Below are positions 14,028-22,617 of a stretch of DNA of 24,931 nucleotides, one piece after another (within the stretch, counting starts at the first letter, position 1; each line of letters opens with the position of its first letter). The translations under genes and the position numbers were made by a program. The notes below the pieces were generated by a model, which had not been told where the DNA came from, ran no database searches, and was given only the letters and a program-made list of their open reading frames with translations. Source of the stretch: an uncultured Clostridia bacterium (GTDB lineage Bacteria > Bacillota_A > Clostridia > TANB77 > CAG-508); assembly GCA_934130705.1 (NCBI GenBank), contig CAKOYL010000010.1, positions 1-24,931 on the forward strand, written 5' to 3'.

Positions 14028-15320
14028 ATGAAAATATTGATGCTAACATGGGAATATCCACCAAGAGTAGTAGGAGGAATATCAAGAGTAGTGTATGATT
14101 TATCAAGAACACTATTAAAAGATGGCCATGATGTAACAGTAGTTACATATAAAGAAGGTGATGCGCCAGACTTTGAAGATGATAAAGGAGTAAAAGTTTA
14201 TAGAGTTGGAAATTATATGATAAATCCAAACAATTTTATAGATTGGATAATGCAATTAAACTTTAATCTAGTAGCAAAAGCTAATGAAATAATTGCAAAA
14301 GAAGGAAATTTTGATGTTATACATGCACATGATTGGTTAGTAGCATATGCAGCAAAAACATTAAAGAACTCATACAATATTCCTATAGTAGCTACAATAC
14401 ATGCAACAGAAGCTGGAAGAAACAGTGGAATTCATGATGAAACTCAAAGATATATAAATGATACAGAATGGATGCTAACATATGAAGCTTCAGAAGTAAT
14501 AGTAAATAGTAATTATATGAAAAGTGAATTACAAAGATTATTTGGATTGCCATATGAAAAAATAAATGTAATACCAAATGGTGTTAACATGAATTTATTT
14601 AATGGAATAGAAAGGGACTATAACTTTAGAAGAAAATATGCTATGGATAATGAAAAAATAATATTATTCATGGGAAGACTAGTATATGAAAAAGGAATTC
14701 AACATCTAATTTCAGCAATGCCAAAAATACTAGAAGGATATCATGATGCTAAATTAGTAATAGCTGGAAAAGGTGGAATGTTAGATGAGTTAAAAGCACA
14801 AGTTGATTTCTTAGGAATATCAGAAAAAGTATGTTTTGCTGGATATATGAAGGGAAAAGATGTACAAAAAATGTATAAAGCAGCTGATATATCAGTATTT
14901 CCAAGTACATATGAACCATTTGGAATAGTTGCACTAGAAGCAATGCTTTCAGAAAATCCAGTCGTAGTATCAGACATAGGTGGTTTGAACGAAATAGTAC
15001 AACACAGAGAAAATGGAATGAAAACATATTGTGGAAACCCAAATTCAATAGCAGACTCAATACTAGAATTATTATATGATCATAAATTATGTGCTGAAAT
15101 AACTAAAAAAGCCAAAAATAAAGTTAGAAACGAATATAATTGGAGTAAAATATCACAAGATACACACTTTGCATATCAAAAAGCAATTTGTCAATCAATG
15201 GCAGAAAAACAAAAAAGAGAAATTGCACAAGAAAGAGCTCAAAAAACAAAGAAAGCTAAAAATACAGAAAGTGAAATTTCAAATTTACTTTCATTTAAAA
15301 AACGCCAAGCATATGCTTAA
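14028..15320 (+). CDS. GT4-family glycosyltransferase
   Basis: GT-B fold enzyme that moves a sugar from a nucleotide-sugar donor. The N-terminal domain starts with MKILMLTWEYPPRVVGGISR, the acceptor-side glycine-rich loop of GT4/starch-synthase-like enzymes, with DVIHAHDW near residue 104. The C-terminal donor domain has FMGRLVYEKGIQHLI, VIAGKGG and EPFGIVALEAMLSENPVV, including the E-x7-E pattern (about 297-305). The last 40 residues are a Lys-rich tail. No membrane segment. WEYPP at the N-terminus resembles glycogen-synthase-like proteins, but no glycogen genes are nearby, so the product is not known. Own promoter and terminator. Confidence 0.9.
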   Translation: MKILMLTWEYPPRVVGGISRVVYDLSRTLLKDGHDVTVVTYKEGDAPDFEDDKGVKVYRVGNYMINPNNFIDWIMQLNFNLVAKANEIIAKEGNFDVIHAHDWLVAYAAKTLKNSYNIPIVATIHATEAGRNSGIHDETQRYINDTEWMLTYEASEVIVNSNYMKSELQRLFGLPYEKINVIPNGVNMNLFNGIERDYNFRRKYAMDNEKIILFMGRLVYEKGIQHLISAMPKILEGYHDAKLVIAGKGGMLDELKAQVDFLGISEKVCFAGYMKGKDVQKMYKAADISVFPSTYEPFGIVALEAMLSENPVVVSDIGGLNEIVQHRENGMKTYCGNPNSIADSILELLYDHKLCAEITKKAKNKVRNEYNWSKISQDTHFAYQKAICQSMAEKQKREIAQERAQKTKKAKNTESEISNLLSFKKRQAYA

Positions 15321-15368
15321 AAATATTAAGAATAAATTTAACATATTTATTCTTAATATTTTTTTATT
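15319..15368 (+). terminator. Terminator after the glycosyltransferase
   Basis: AAAAATATTAAGAATAAAT and ATTTATTCTTAATATTTTT form a long A/T-rich stem with a T tract after it. Confidence 0.85.
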
Positions 15369-15538
15369 TTTTAGAAAAATTTTCAAAAATTCTACAAATT
15401 TAGCATTAAAATGGTGTATAATAAGTATGTAAAAAAACTAGTATAAAATAAATTCAGGGGGAAAGTTTGAAAAATAATTGTAAAATACAATATTTTTAAT
15501 CAAATTTTGTGCCTTGAAAGAAAGGAATGACAGAAAAT

Positions 15539-16444
15539 ATGGAAAAAGAATTTAAATCAGGATTTGTAACAATAATAGGAAGAACAAATGTAGGAAAATC
15601 AACATTAATAAATTTATTAGTAGGAGAAAAAGTCGCAGCAATAGCTAACAAAGTTCAAACAACTAGAACAGCAATAAGAGGAATTGTGAATACAGAAAAT
15701 TCACAAATAATATTTACAGACACACCAGGAATACATAAACCAAAACATAAATTGAATGAAACAATGGTAGAAACATCTTTTGCTACAATACCAGATTCAG
15801 ATATAATATTATTTTTAATTGAAGCAACAAGTGATGAAATAGGAAGAGGAGATAGAATAATATTAGAAAAAATAAAAGAATCAAAAAGAAAAACAATATT
15901 AATTATAAATAAAATAGATTTAGTAAAAAGAGAAAAATTACTAAACTTAATAGAATTATACAGCAAAGAATATAATTTTGAAGCTGTTATTCCAATATCA
16001 GCATATCAACCCAAATATAAAAAAATAATATTAGATGAAATAGAAAAGAACTTAAAACTAGGTCCTGCATATTATGATGTAGAGGAATACACTGACCAAA
16101 CAATGAGACAACTAGCAGAAGAAACAATAAGAGAAAAAGCTTTGAAATTATTACAAGATGAAGTACCACATGGTATATATGTAGAAGTAGAAAAAATGGT
16201 ATTAAGAAAAAATAAAAATAATGAAGATATTTATGATATAGAAGCTACAATATATTGCTTAAGAGAATCACATAAAGGAATAATAATAGGAAAAAATGGA
16301 GATATGCTAAAAAGAATTGGAAGAGCAGCAAGAATTGATATGGAAGAAAATTTTGGACTAAAAGTAAACTTAAAAACTTGGGTAAAAGTAAAAGAAGACT
16401 GGTTAGATAATTCTTCAATAGTAAACAAATTTAAATTAAAATAG
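15539..16444 (+). CDS. era: GTPase Era
   Basis: Essential GTPase that binds the 3' end of 16S rRNA and helps 30S maturation. 301 aa. G1 is GRTNVGKS (14-21), the switch region is VQTTRTAIRG, G3 DTPG, and G4 NKIDL. The C-terminal KH domain has IIIGKNGDMLKRIG and ends in LKTWVKVKEDWLDN. An ATG at 15527 in frame would add four residues, but it abuts AAAGGA with no spacing. The second ATG has a longer-than-usual 12-base gap but gives the familiar MEKEFKSGFV start. An isolated TATAAT at 15417-15422 may be its promoter. Confidence 0.96.
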   Translation: MEKEFKSGFVTIIGRTNVGKSTLINLLVGEKVAAIANKVQTTRTAIRGIVNTENSQIIFTDTPGIHKPKHKLNETMVETSFATIPDSDIILFLIEATSDEIGRGDRIILEKIKESKRKTILIINKIDLVKREKLLNLIELYSKEYNFEAVIPISAYQPKYKKIILDEIEKNLKLGPAYYDVEEYTDQTMRQLAEETIREKALKLLQDEVPHGIYVEVEKMVLRKNKNNEDIYDIEATIYCLRESHKGIIIGKNGDMLKRIGRAARIDMEENFGLKVNLKTWVKVKEDWLDNSSIVNKFKLK

Positions 16445-16518
16445 TTTATATTGTATAAAAAAACAAAAAATGCTAAAGATAAAATAAAGGTAAAACTTTA
16501 AGATAGGAGATGGAGCAT

Positions 16519-16698
16519 ATGATTAAAAAAATTGCTTGGGATACATTTAAAAAAACAGGAGATATCAATACATTTTTGGAATATAAGCAAATAGAGAATA
16601 TCGAAAGAGGAATAGAAGAAATACAGGAAATACAAAAAATAACTAATTTAAATATGCAAAATATAAATGATAAAATAAATAAAAATATAAGTTTATAA
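16519..16698 (+). CDS. yqzL: YqzL-like small protein
   Basis: 59 aa. The start MIKKIAWDTFKKTGDINTFLEYKQIE matches the W..F..TG.I..YL.YK pattern of YqzL, a short protein of unknown role found between era and recO in Firmicutes, and the position here is exactly that. The second half is a charged Asn/Ile/Lys helix. Start at 16519 gives a 9-base gap from AGGAG; an ATG at 16510 overlaps that site and is not used. Confidence 0.8.
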   Translation: MIKKIAWDTFKKTGDINTFLEYKQIENIERGIEEIQEIQKITNLNMQNINDKINKNISL

Positions 16699-16717
16699 AA
16701 ACAATAAGGAAGAGAAA

Positions 16718-17446
16718 ATGGCAAATACAAAAATAAATGGAATAGTAATTTCAGAAAATAATATGGGTGATTATGATAAAATGCTTACAATATTGACCCC
16801 AAATTATGGGAAAATATCTTGTGTAGCTAAAGGGGCACGAAGACCTCAAAGTGCTCTTTTAGCTGGAACACAGTTGTTTTGCTTTGCAGAATATTTAATG
16901 TATAAAGGAACAAGTACATATCATATCAATTCATGTGAAACTATAGAAATATTTTATAAATTAAGAACAGATCTAGACAAATTAAAATATGCAATACATA
17001 TAAATAAAATAATATTAGACGTGACAGAAGAAAATGAGAATTGTTATAGAATATTACAATTGTATCTAAATACATTATATATGATATCAGAAACAGATAA
17101 AGATTTAGAACTAATATTGAGCATATTTAAAATGAGACTACTTGTTATTCTTGGGTTTACTCCTAGGGTAATGCAGTGTACAAAATGTAAAGAAAAGGAC
17201 AACTTGACAAAATTCAGTATAAAAGATAATGGATTTAAATGTGAAGAATGTGGCAGACAAGACAAGTCTGCAATAGACATGAGTGAAAGTACAAAAAATG
17301 CAATAAAATATGTAGTGACAGCGCCACCCAAAAAATTATTCTCGTTTAATTTAAAGGACGAAGGATTAGAAGAATTTAAGTTAATTTCCAAAATATACTT
17401 CAATGAAAAATTAGAAAAAGAATATAAAGTAGAAGAAATATTTTAG
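16718..17446 (+). CDS. recO: DNA repair protein RecO
   Basis: Loads RecA on SSB-coated single-stranded DNA with RecR in the RecF pathway. 242 aa. The N-terminal OB fold has GIVISENNMGDYDKMLTILT and GKISCVAKGARRPQS; the helical domain holds a four-cysteine zinc site (154, 157, 175, 178). Third gene of the era-yqzL-recO unit. A weak hairpin with a G-T pair and a T-rich tract at about 17444-17486 may end the transcript. Confidence 0.95.
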   Translation: MANTKINGIVISENNMGDYDKMLTILTPNYGKISCVAKGARRPQSALLAGTQLFCFAEYLMYKGTSTYHINSCETIEIFYKLRTDLDKLKYAIHINKIILDVTEENENCYRILQLYLNTLYMISETDKDLELILSIFKMRLLVILGFTPRVMQCTKCKEKDNLTKFSIKDNGFKCEECGRQDKSAIDMSESTKNAIKYVVTAPPKKLFSFNLKDEGLEEFKLISKIYFNEKLEKEYKVEEIF

Positions 17447-17494
17447 TAGGTAAAGACTATACTTTTCCTGCTATTATTTATTTTTTAAAAAGAC

Positions 17495-17523
17495 TTGCAA
17501 AAAATAATAATAAAATATATAAT
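17495..17523 (+). promoter_or_regulatory. Sigma-A promoter of hpf
   Basis: TTGCAA at 17495-17500, 17 bases, TATAAT at 17518-17523, about 38 bases before the ATG. Confidence 0.7.
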
Positions 17524-17561
17524 AAAGTTAGGCAAAAGTAAAAAAGAAGGGAGCGATTTTT

Positions 17562-18089
17562 ATGAAAGTAAAAATTATAGGAAAAGAACTAAAGATAACA
17601 GAAGCAATAAATGATTATGTTGAAAAAAAATTAGACAGAATCGAAAAATACTTTGAAAATGCCGAAGCAGATGTTACTTTAAAAGCAGAAAAAAATGTAC
17701 AAACAGCAGAAATTTGTGTAATAGCAAATGGAGAAAAATTTAGAGCTGTAACAGAAGACAAAGATTTGTATGCTTCTATAGATAAAGATATAGACATATT
17801 AGAAGGACAAATCAGAAAATTTAAAACAAAAAAAGAAAAAATGATGAAAGACGCTAGTATTAAAACAATGGAAGTAGCTTCTGATAAAATTGAAGAAATT
17901 TCAAATGAAATAATAAAAACATCATATTATGAAATTAAACCAATAACACCAGAAGATGCAGTACTTGAATTACAAGCACATCCAACACATAATTTCTTAA
18001 CATTTATAAATGTTGAAACAGGAAAAGTAAATGTTATACATAAATTAAAAGATGGAAAAAATTATGGTTTAGTACAACCAGAAGCATAA
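17562..18089 (+). CDS. hpf: Ribosome hibernation promoting factor, long form
   Basis: Pairs 70S ribosomes into inactive 100S dimers in slow growth. 175 aa. Residues 1-100 are the S30AE domain (VKIIGKELKITEAINDYVEKKL...). After a linker, residues 120-175 are the dimerisation domain (IKTSYYEIKPITPEDAVLEL...GKVNVIHKLKDGKNYGLVQP). The C-terminal domain marks the long form typical of Firmicutes. Own promoter and terminator. Ribosome binding site AAGGGAG. Confidence 0.96.
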   Translation: MKVKIIGKELKITEAINDYVEKKLDRIEKYFENAEADVTLKAEKNVQTAEICVIANGEKFRAVTEDKDLYASIDKDIDILEGQIRKFKTKKEKMMKDASIKTMEVASDKIEEISNEIIKTSYYEIKPITPEDAVLELQAHPTHNFLTFINVETGKVNVIHKLKDGKNYGLVQPEA

Positions 18090-18092
18090 AAC

Positions 18093-18130
18093 AAAAAAGA
18101 AAATAGGGAACACTCCTTATTTTCTTTTTA
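18093..18130 (+). terminator. Terminator after hpf
   Basis: AAAAAGAAAATAGGGA pairs with TCCTTATTTTCTTTTT, leaving one unpaired base, and a T-rich tract follows. Confidence 0.85.
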
Positions 18131-18143
18131 TTTGTATAAATTG

Positions 18144-18172
18144 TTGATAAAAAAGGCAAGATATGTTATAAA
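18144..18172 (+). promoter_or_regulatory. Sigma-A promoter of the FGE-like gene
   Basis: TTGATA at 18144-18149, 17 bases, TATAAA at 18167-18172. Confidence 0.65.
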
Positions 18173-18205
18173 TAATTTGATATCATTTTTTGAAAGGTGA
18201 AGCAA

Positions 18206-19972
18206 ATGAAAAAGTATAAAACAGAAGGTGGCTCAATAACATCTTTTACATTATTAAGTATAATGTTTTTTGTAATAGTATTAGTGGGAATATATGTAGG
18301 AATTAATAATAAAATAATAAAACAAAGAGATGAAATAGAAAAAATAAAGGAAAGCTATCAACAACAAGAAATAGATGCTGCTTATAATCAGGCATATAAA
18401 GAAAATTATAATAGCGAAGGGCTTAAAATAGAAGTTTATAATTTGGGAGATAATAACACATTAATACAAACTATAAAGAGTTCTAATCAAAATCTGATGA
18501 AAGATTTATATGTTGATAGTGAAAAAATAAAATTGGTAATATCAAGTAATAATGAAAATGATAAATTTGTGTATTCACTTGATAATATGGATAACAAAAA
18601 AGAATTAGATGGAAAAGAAATAAGCATAGATATAAAGAAGTATCCTAAAGATACAACCATATATGTGTGGAAAAAAAATCTAAATGGCAATTATGGTGAT
18701 TATTATACAGCTATAAATTTTAAAGTAAAATTTTCTAATGAATATGGAAAAATAGATGTTATATGGTTGGATACAAATAATAATGTACAATCCAATCCAA
18801 ATAAACCACAATTAGGGAATATGGTTGCAATAAAATGGGATAATTCACAAGAGATAAGTACAACATCAAACGATATAGAATGGTACAATTATAAAGGAAA
18901 GAATACAGATGGAGACAATAATGAAAGTAAATGGGCAAATGCTAAAAATGTGGATGGGAGTTATTTTGTTTGGATACCAAGATTTGCTTATAGAATAACA
19001 TATTATTCTGATTCGAATCATGAAAGAGTAACAGGATATTCTGATGGAAACGGTATTAGAGATTTATATGGAAATGTAATATCAAAATTAGATAAAGGAA
19101 TTGAATCCATAGAATATGGTAACAAAAGCTATATAGTACATCCAGCGTTTGTAAATGAATTAAATAATGGAGGATGGGATAGCAATTTATCTGGTTTTTG
19201 GATGGCTAAATATGAAATGACTGGTGAAATTTCTAATGATTCTGGAGTTAATTGGAAATGGGCTCCAAAATCTATTTTGGGCAATACCACAACACAAACT
19301 AATGAAAAAAGGATTGTAAGCAAACCAGGAGTACAAACTTGGGCAAGTATAAATATTGGAAATTGCTATATAAATTCATTTAATTATGATAGAGAAAAAG
19401 AAAGTCATTTAATAAAAAATAGTGAGTGGGGAGCTGTTGCCTACTTAACATATAGTCAATATGGAAGAAATGGAAATGAAGTCAATATTAATAATAGTGA
19501 ACATTATACAGCAGGTTCATTGGGAGCTACTGCATTAACTAATGTTAAACAAAGTACGACAGGAAATGAATATGGAATATATGATATGAATGGCGGTTCG
19601 TGGGAATATACATCAGTATGGAATTCTAGTGGGGATACAGTTAGTATACTACAAAATGGGGCAATTTTTTTAGAGAATAAAGATAGTACAAAATATGCAA
19701 CAAAATATGAAAATAACACGACTCAGTATCAAGGAAAAAAGGTATTAGAAGTATGTAAATTCGGTGATGGAATAAAAGAAACTTGGAATAGTAAAACTAA
19801 TAGACTTTTTGAAATAGAATTTGCGGATTTTGTAGGAAAAAATTTACAGTTTTTTAGAAGAGGTGGAACCCGAGATAATAAAGAAGGAAGTGGTATATTT
19901 TCATCAGGAGTATGTGATGGAAAAGAATATAGTATTCATGGATTTAGAACTGTATTAGTAATCAATAATTAA
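18206..19972 (+). CDS. Membrane-anchored protein with FGE/C-type-lectin-like domain
   Basis: 588 aa. Short basic start, GGS at residues 7-9, then a membrane helix (about 13-33) and a coiled-coil-like stretch (36-60). Residues 65-175 look like an Ig-type or other beta domain. The rest resembles formylglycine-generating-enzyme-like folds: YFVWIPRFAYRI, SGFWMAKYEMTG, YDMNGGSWEYTS and the end RRGGTRDN...HGFRTVLV. The cysteine expected in active FGE just after GFR is absent, so it is probably a binding domain, not an enzyme. The start resembles prepilin-type leaders, with cleavage perhaps after GG. Likely exposed at the surface; possible link to the Tad pilus genes downstream. Start at 18206 follows GAAAGGTG; a GTG at 18197 overlaps it. 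Confidence 0.75.
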   Translation: MKKYKTEGGSITSFTLLSIMFFVIVLVGIYVGINNKIIKQRDEIEKIKESYQQQEIDAAYNQAYKENYNSEGLKIEVYNLGDNNTLIQTIKSSNQNLMKDLYVDSEKIKLVISSNNENDKFVYSLDNMDNKKELDGKEISIDIKKYPKDTTIYVWKKNLNGNYGDYYTAINFKVKFSNEYGKIDVIWLDTNNNVQSNPNKPQLGNMVAIKWDNSQEISTTSNDIEWYNYKGKNTDGDNNESKWANAKNVDGSYFVWIPRFAYRITYYSDSNHERVTGYSDGNGIRDLYGNVISKLDKGIESIEYGNKSYIVHPAFVNELNNGGWDSNLSGFWMAKYEMTGEISNDSGVNWKWAPKSILGNTTTQTNEKRIVSKPGVQTWASINIGNCYINSFNYDREKESHLIKNSEWGAVAYLTYSQYGRNGNEVNINNSEHYTAGSLGATALTNVKQSTTGNEYGIYDMNGGSWEYTSVWNSSGDTVSILQNGAIFLENKDSTKYATKYENNTTQYQGKKVLEVCKFGDGIKETWNSKTNRLFEIEFADFVGKNLQFFRRGGTRDNKEGSGIFSSGVCDGKEYSIHGFRTVLVINN

Positions 19973-19977
19973 TATTA

Positions 19978-20008
19978 AAAAGGCAGGAAATCAAATCCTG
20001 CCTTTATT
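19978..20008. terminator. Bidirectional terminator
   Basis: AAAGGCAGGA and TCCTGCCTTT form the stem around a 7-base loop. T runs are present on both sides, and the hairpin lies between converging genes. Confidence 0.88.
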
Positions 20009-20102
20009 ATGTATAAAAGCAAAACTTAACTTTCTACCTTCAATCATAAAGAAATAAACATCTGTCAGTCTATCAAAAAATGACAACTATAAGAAAATAA
20101 AA

Positions 20103-20300
20103 CTATTTCATGTTATTTTCAACTTGTTGAATCATTTTTTTAACCATTTGACCACCTATTCTACCAGCATCTCTAGCAGAAATATCTCCGTTGTATCCGT
20201 CTTTTAAATTAACACCAACTTCGCTAGCTACTTCATATTTGAATTTATCTAAAGCTGTCATAGCTTCTGGAACTAATTTTTTGTTTGAATTGTTTGCCAT
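20103..20300 (-). CDS. Small acid-soluble spore protein, alpha/beta type
   Basis: Coats DNA in the forespore and protects it from UV and heat; later degraded to feed outgrowth. 65 aa, standard length. Contains the germination protease site KYEVASEVGV with cleavage expected after Glu23, and the second conserved block GDISARDAGRIGGQMVKKMI. Ribosome binding site AGGAGGTG. I do not see a clean sigma-G promoter upstream. This gene is the firmest evidence of sporulation in the window. Transcribed divergently from the HAD gene. Confidence 0.97.
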   Translation of the reverse strand: MANNSNKKLVPEAMTALDKFKYEVASEVGVNLKDGYNGDISARDAGRIGGQMVKKMIQQVENNMK

Positions 20301-20429
20301 TTGAATTCACCTCCTGCAAATCTACATTTTCTAGAAAAAAACATTTGCTTTTTCTAATACTATCATTTGCAAAATTAGCAAAAATAAACTGGTAATTTTT
20401 AGAAAAAATAAAAAAACATAATTTAGAAG

Positions 20430-20458
20430 TTGAACCAAATAAAAAAATGTGATATAAC
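20430..20458 (+). promoter_or_regulatory. Sigma-A promoter of the HAD gene
   Basis: TTGAAC at 20430-20435, 17 bases, TATAAC at 20453-20458. Confidence 0.6.
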
Positions 20459-20508
20459 TTTTTAGTGATAAAAATCAAAAGAATTTAAAAATACGAAAGG
20501 AAGAAAAA

Positions 20509-21378
20509 ATGTATAAATTAGTTGCAATCGATTTAGATGGAACAATGCTAAATAGTTATGGTATGGTTACAGAAAATACAAAAAAAATCATAAAAGATAC
20601 AATAAGCAAAGGCACAGAAGTTATAATTGCATCTGGAAGACCAATAGATTCAATAAAAACAATAGCAAAAGAAATTGGTTCAGAAAATTATTTTATAGCA
20701 GGAAATGGAGCTTTAGTTTATGATATAAAAAAAGATGAAGTGATATATGAAAAATTTATGACAAAACAAAAAGTTTTAGAAATTATAAAAATTTGTGAAG
20801 AAAATAGTATAGCATATAATATATATACGGAAAAAACAATAATTGCAAAAACATTAAAATATAATGTTCTATATTATTATAAAGAAAATCTAAAAAAAGA
20901 AGAAAATAAAAAAACAAATATTACAATAGTAGAAAATCTTTATGACTATATAAAAAATTTGGAAAATGAGAAATTTTTAAAAATAACAGTATGTGATGAA
21001 ACACAATCTATCTTTAATGCAATAATAAGAAAATTGAGAACAGTAGAAGATATAGATGTTTTAGACGTATCACATATGTCAAGAAAAATGATAAGACAGG
21101 GAACTGAGGATGTTCCGATAGAATATTATTATACGGAGATTTCTTTGAAAAATGTAGACAAGTGGAATGCAATAGAATTTATTGCACAAAAAATGAATGT
21201 CGAAAAAAATGAAATTATGGCTATTGGAGATAATATGAATGATAAAATAATGATCGAAAATGCAGGATTGGGTGTGGCAATGGGACAAAGCACACCAAGA
21301 ATTACTGAAATTGCAGATTTTGTTACAAGTGATAATAATGACGAGGGCGTAGCAAAAACGCTTGAAAAATACTGTTAA
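20509..21378 (+). CDS. HAD-superfamily Cof-type phosphatase
   Basis: Phosphatase for small phosphorylated metabolites; substrate cannot be read from sequence. 289 aa. Motif I DLDGT (8-12) carries the nucleophile Asp8, motif II is IIASGRP (39-45), then a type IIB cap of about 110 residues, a motif III Lys in KNVDKWNAIEF and motif IV GDNMNDKIMIENAGLGVAMG. Gene stands alone with its own promoter. Ribosome binding site AAAGGAAG. Confidence 0.93.
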   Translation: MYKLVAIDLDGTMLNSYGMVTENTKKIIKDTISKGTEVIIASGRPIDSIKTIAKEIGSENYFIAGNGALVYDIKKDEVIYEKFMTKQKVLEIIKICEENSIAYNIYTEKTIIAKTLKYNVLYYYKENLKKEENKKTNITIVENLYDYIKNLENEKFLKITVCDETQSIFNAIIRKLRTVEDIDVLDVSHMSRKMIRQGTEDVPIEYYYTEISLKNVDKWNAIEFIAQKMNVEKNEIMAIGDNMNDKIMIENAGLGVAMGQSTPRITEIADFVTSDNNDEGVAKTLEKYC

Positions 21379-21386
21379 AGAAAAAA

Positions 21387-21426
21387 TATTACAGCAATAT
21401 TACAAAAATATTAACTTTGTGTTACA
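21387..21426 (+). promoter_or_regulatory. Four 11-bp-phased TATTACA-like sites before the Tad cluster
   Basis: Heptamers start at 21387 (TATTACA), 21398 (TATTACA), 21409 (TATTAAC) and 21420 (TGTTACA), each exactly 11 bases apart. They lie 13 bases upstream of the -35 box, an activator position. Seen as hexamers with 5-base gaps they resemble Pho boxes (TT-A/T/C-ACA) of Firmicutes. The same heptamer array precedes the transketolase gene. Confidence 0.6.
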
Positions 21427-21439
21427 ATGATTAATTTTA

Positions 21440-21468
21440 TTGATTTAGAAGATGATTTGATGTAAAAT
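21440..21468 (+). promoter_or_regulatory. Sigma-A promoter of the Tad cluster
   Basis: TTGATT at 21440-21445, 17 bases, TAAAAT at 21463-21468, about 49 bases before the first gene. Confidence 0.65.
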
Positions 21469-21516
21469 AAAAGAAGAAAAATGTAATAATATAAATAATT
21501 AAAGGAGGAATTTGTA

Positions 21517-22599
21517 ATGGCAACAAATCCAATGCAAAGAAAAGCAAGAAATTCATTTTTATTAGGAATGTTAATAACTTTGGTTATAGCTGGAGCTATC
21601 ATAGCATTACTATTTATACAATTAAAAAATTATAAGGAAAAGGAACAAGAAGAAAAAGCAAATAGTGTTAAAGTATGGGTGTTAGGTCAAGATGTTATAT
21701 CAGGACAAGTAATAACAAATGACATGTTGACACAACAAGTGGTAAACAAAAATGTTGTACCAACTAATGCTTTTGGAAATATAGATGTATTAAATAACTA
21801 TTCATTAGAAGACAAAGAAGGAAATGAAATAGTAACTGAATATAAAAATAATAATTCAACAATGTATTTAGTAAAAGATAATACAAAATATGAATTAAAA
21901 CAAGAAGATGCAACTGGAAGTTATTATATAGAAAAAAATAGAGAAAAAGAATATGTAGAACTTGCAACAGTACCTGTTATCGCAAAAGTAGATATGAATA
22001 AAAATACAGTATTAACAACAGAAATGGTTTCAAAATCAAATGAAAAAACAACTGATGATTTAAGAAAAGTTGAATATAATGTATTAACATTACCAAGTCA
22101 ACTACAAACAGGAGAATACATAGATGTAAGATTAGCACTACCAAGTGGTCAAGATTATATAGTTGTATCAAAAAAACAAGTAGAAATACCACAAGTATCT
22201 GGTGTTGATGTAGCTGATACAATATGGCTAAAATTAACAGAAGATGAAATCATAACAATGAACAATGCAATAGTAGATTCTGCAAGAGCATTAGGCTCAG
22301 TATTAAAAGTAACAATTTATACAGAAGCTGGAATGCAAGAAGCAGCAACACCTACATATATACCAAGTAGAGAAGTTGCACAATTAATACAAAATAATCC
22401 AAATATTGTTCAAGAATCTAAAAATATATTAATTAATAGATATAATAGCAATGCTGATACAAGAAATAATGCATTAAATTCTGCAATTAATACAGGAGAA
22501 GAAGGAGAAGAAAACTTAAAAACAAAAGTTGAAGAAAGTATCACGAATTCAAAAGAAAATAGACAAAAATATTTACAATCATTAGGCGGAGACTATTAA
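21517..22599 (+). CDS. CpaB-like pilus assembly protein with SAF domain
   Basis: 360 aa. One membrane helix at about 14-37 anchors the protein, with the rest outside. The SAF-type beta-clip starts at VKVWVLGQDVISGQVITNDML, which in CpaB/RcpC proteins sits next to the Tad secretin or pore. A repeat of the same pattern (VPVIAKVDMNKNTVLTTEMV) follows after about 60 residues, and LQTGEYIDVRLALPSGQDYIVV ends the core. The last 80 residues are Asn/Glu-rich and look disordered. As a Gram-positive has no outer membrane secretin, its role here is probably at the cell wall. First gene of a tight cluster with a strong AAAGGAGG site. Confidence 0.8.
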   Translation: MATNPMQRKARNSFLLGMLITLVIAGAIIALLFIQLKNYKEKEQEEKANSVKVWVLGQDVISGQVITNDMLTQQVVNKNVVPTNAFGNIDVLNNYSLEDKEGNEIVTEYKNNNSTMYLVKDNTKYELKQEDATGSYYIEKNREKEYVELATVPVIAKVDMNKNTVLTTEMVSKSNEKTTDDLRKVEYNVLTLPSQLQTGEYIDVRLALPSGQDYIVVSKKQVEIPQVSGVDVADTIWLKLTEDEIITMNNAIVDSARALGSVLKVTIYTEAGMQEAATPTYIPSREVAQLIQNNPNIVQESKNILINRYNSNADTRNNALNSAINTGEEGEENLKTKVEESITNSKENRQKYLQSLGGDY

Positions 22600-22617
22600 A
22601 ATAAAGGAGAGTTATAT

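Noticed and set aside
15169..15432. Lys-rich frame over the end of the glycosyltransferase
   Set aside because: Out-of-frame reading of the Lys-rich tail, running through a terminator.
15467..15499. Ten-codon leader peptide (TTG start after GGGGGAAAG) before era
   Set aside because: A fair ribosome binding site but a TTG start, no regulatory codons and no linked hairpin; chance is as likely.
20301..20400. Sigma-G promoter for the SASP gene
   Set aside because: No hexamer pair close to TGAATA/CATACTA at 17-18 bases was found, although one is expected biologically.
21482..21488. TGTAATA in the cpaB leader, the reverse complement of the phased heptamer
   Set aside because: Single copy downstream of the promoter and not placed on the 11-bp grid; AT-rich DNA gives such words by chance.
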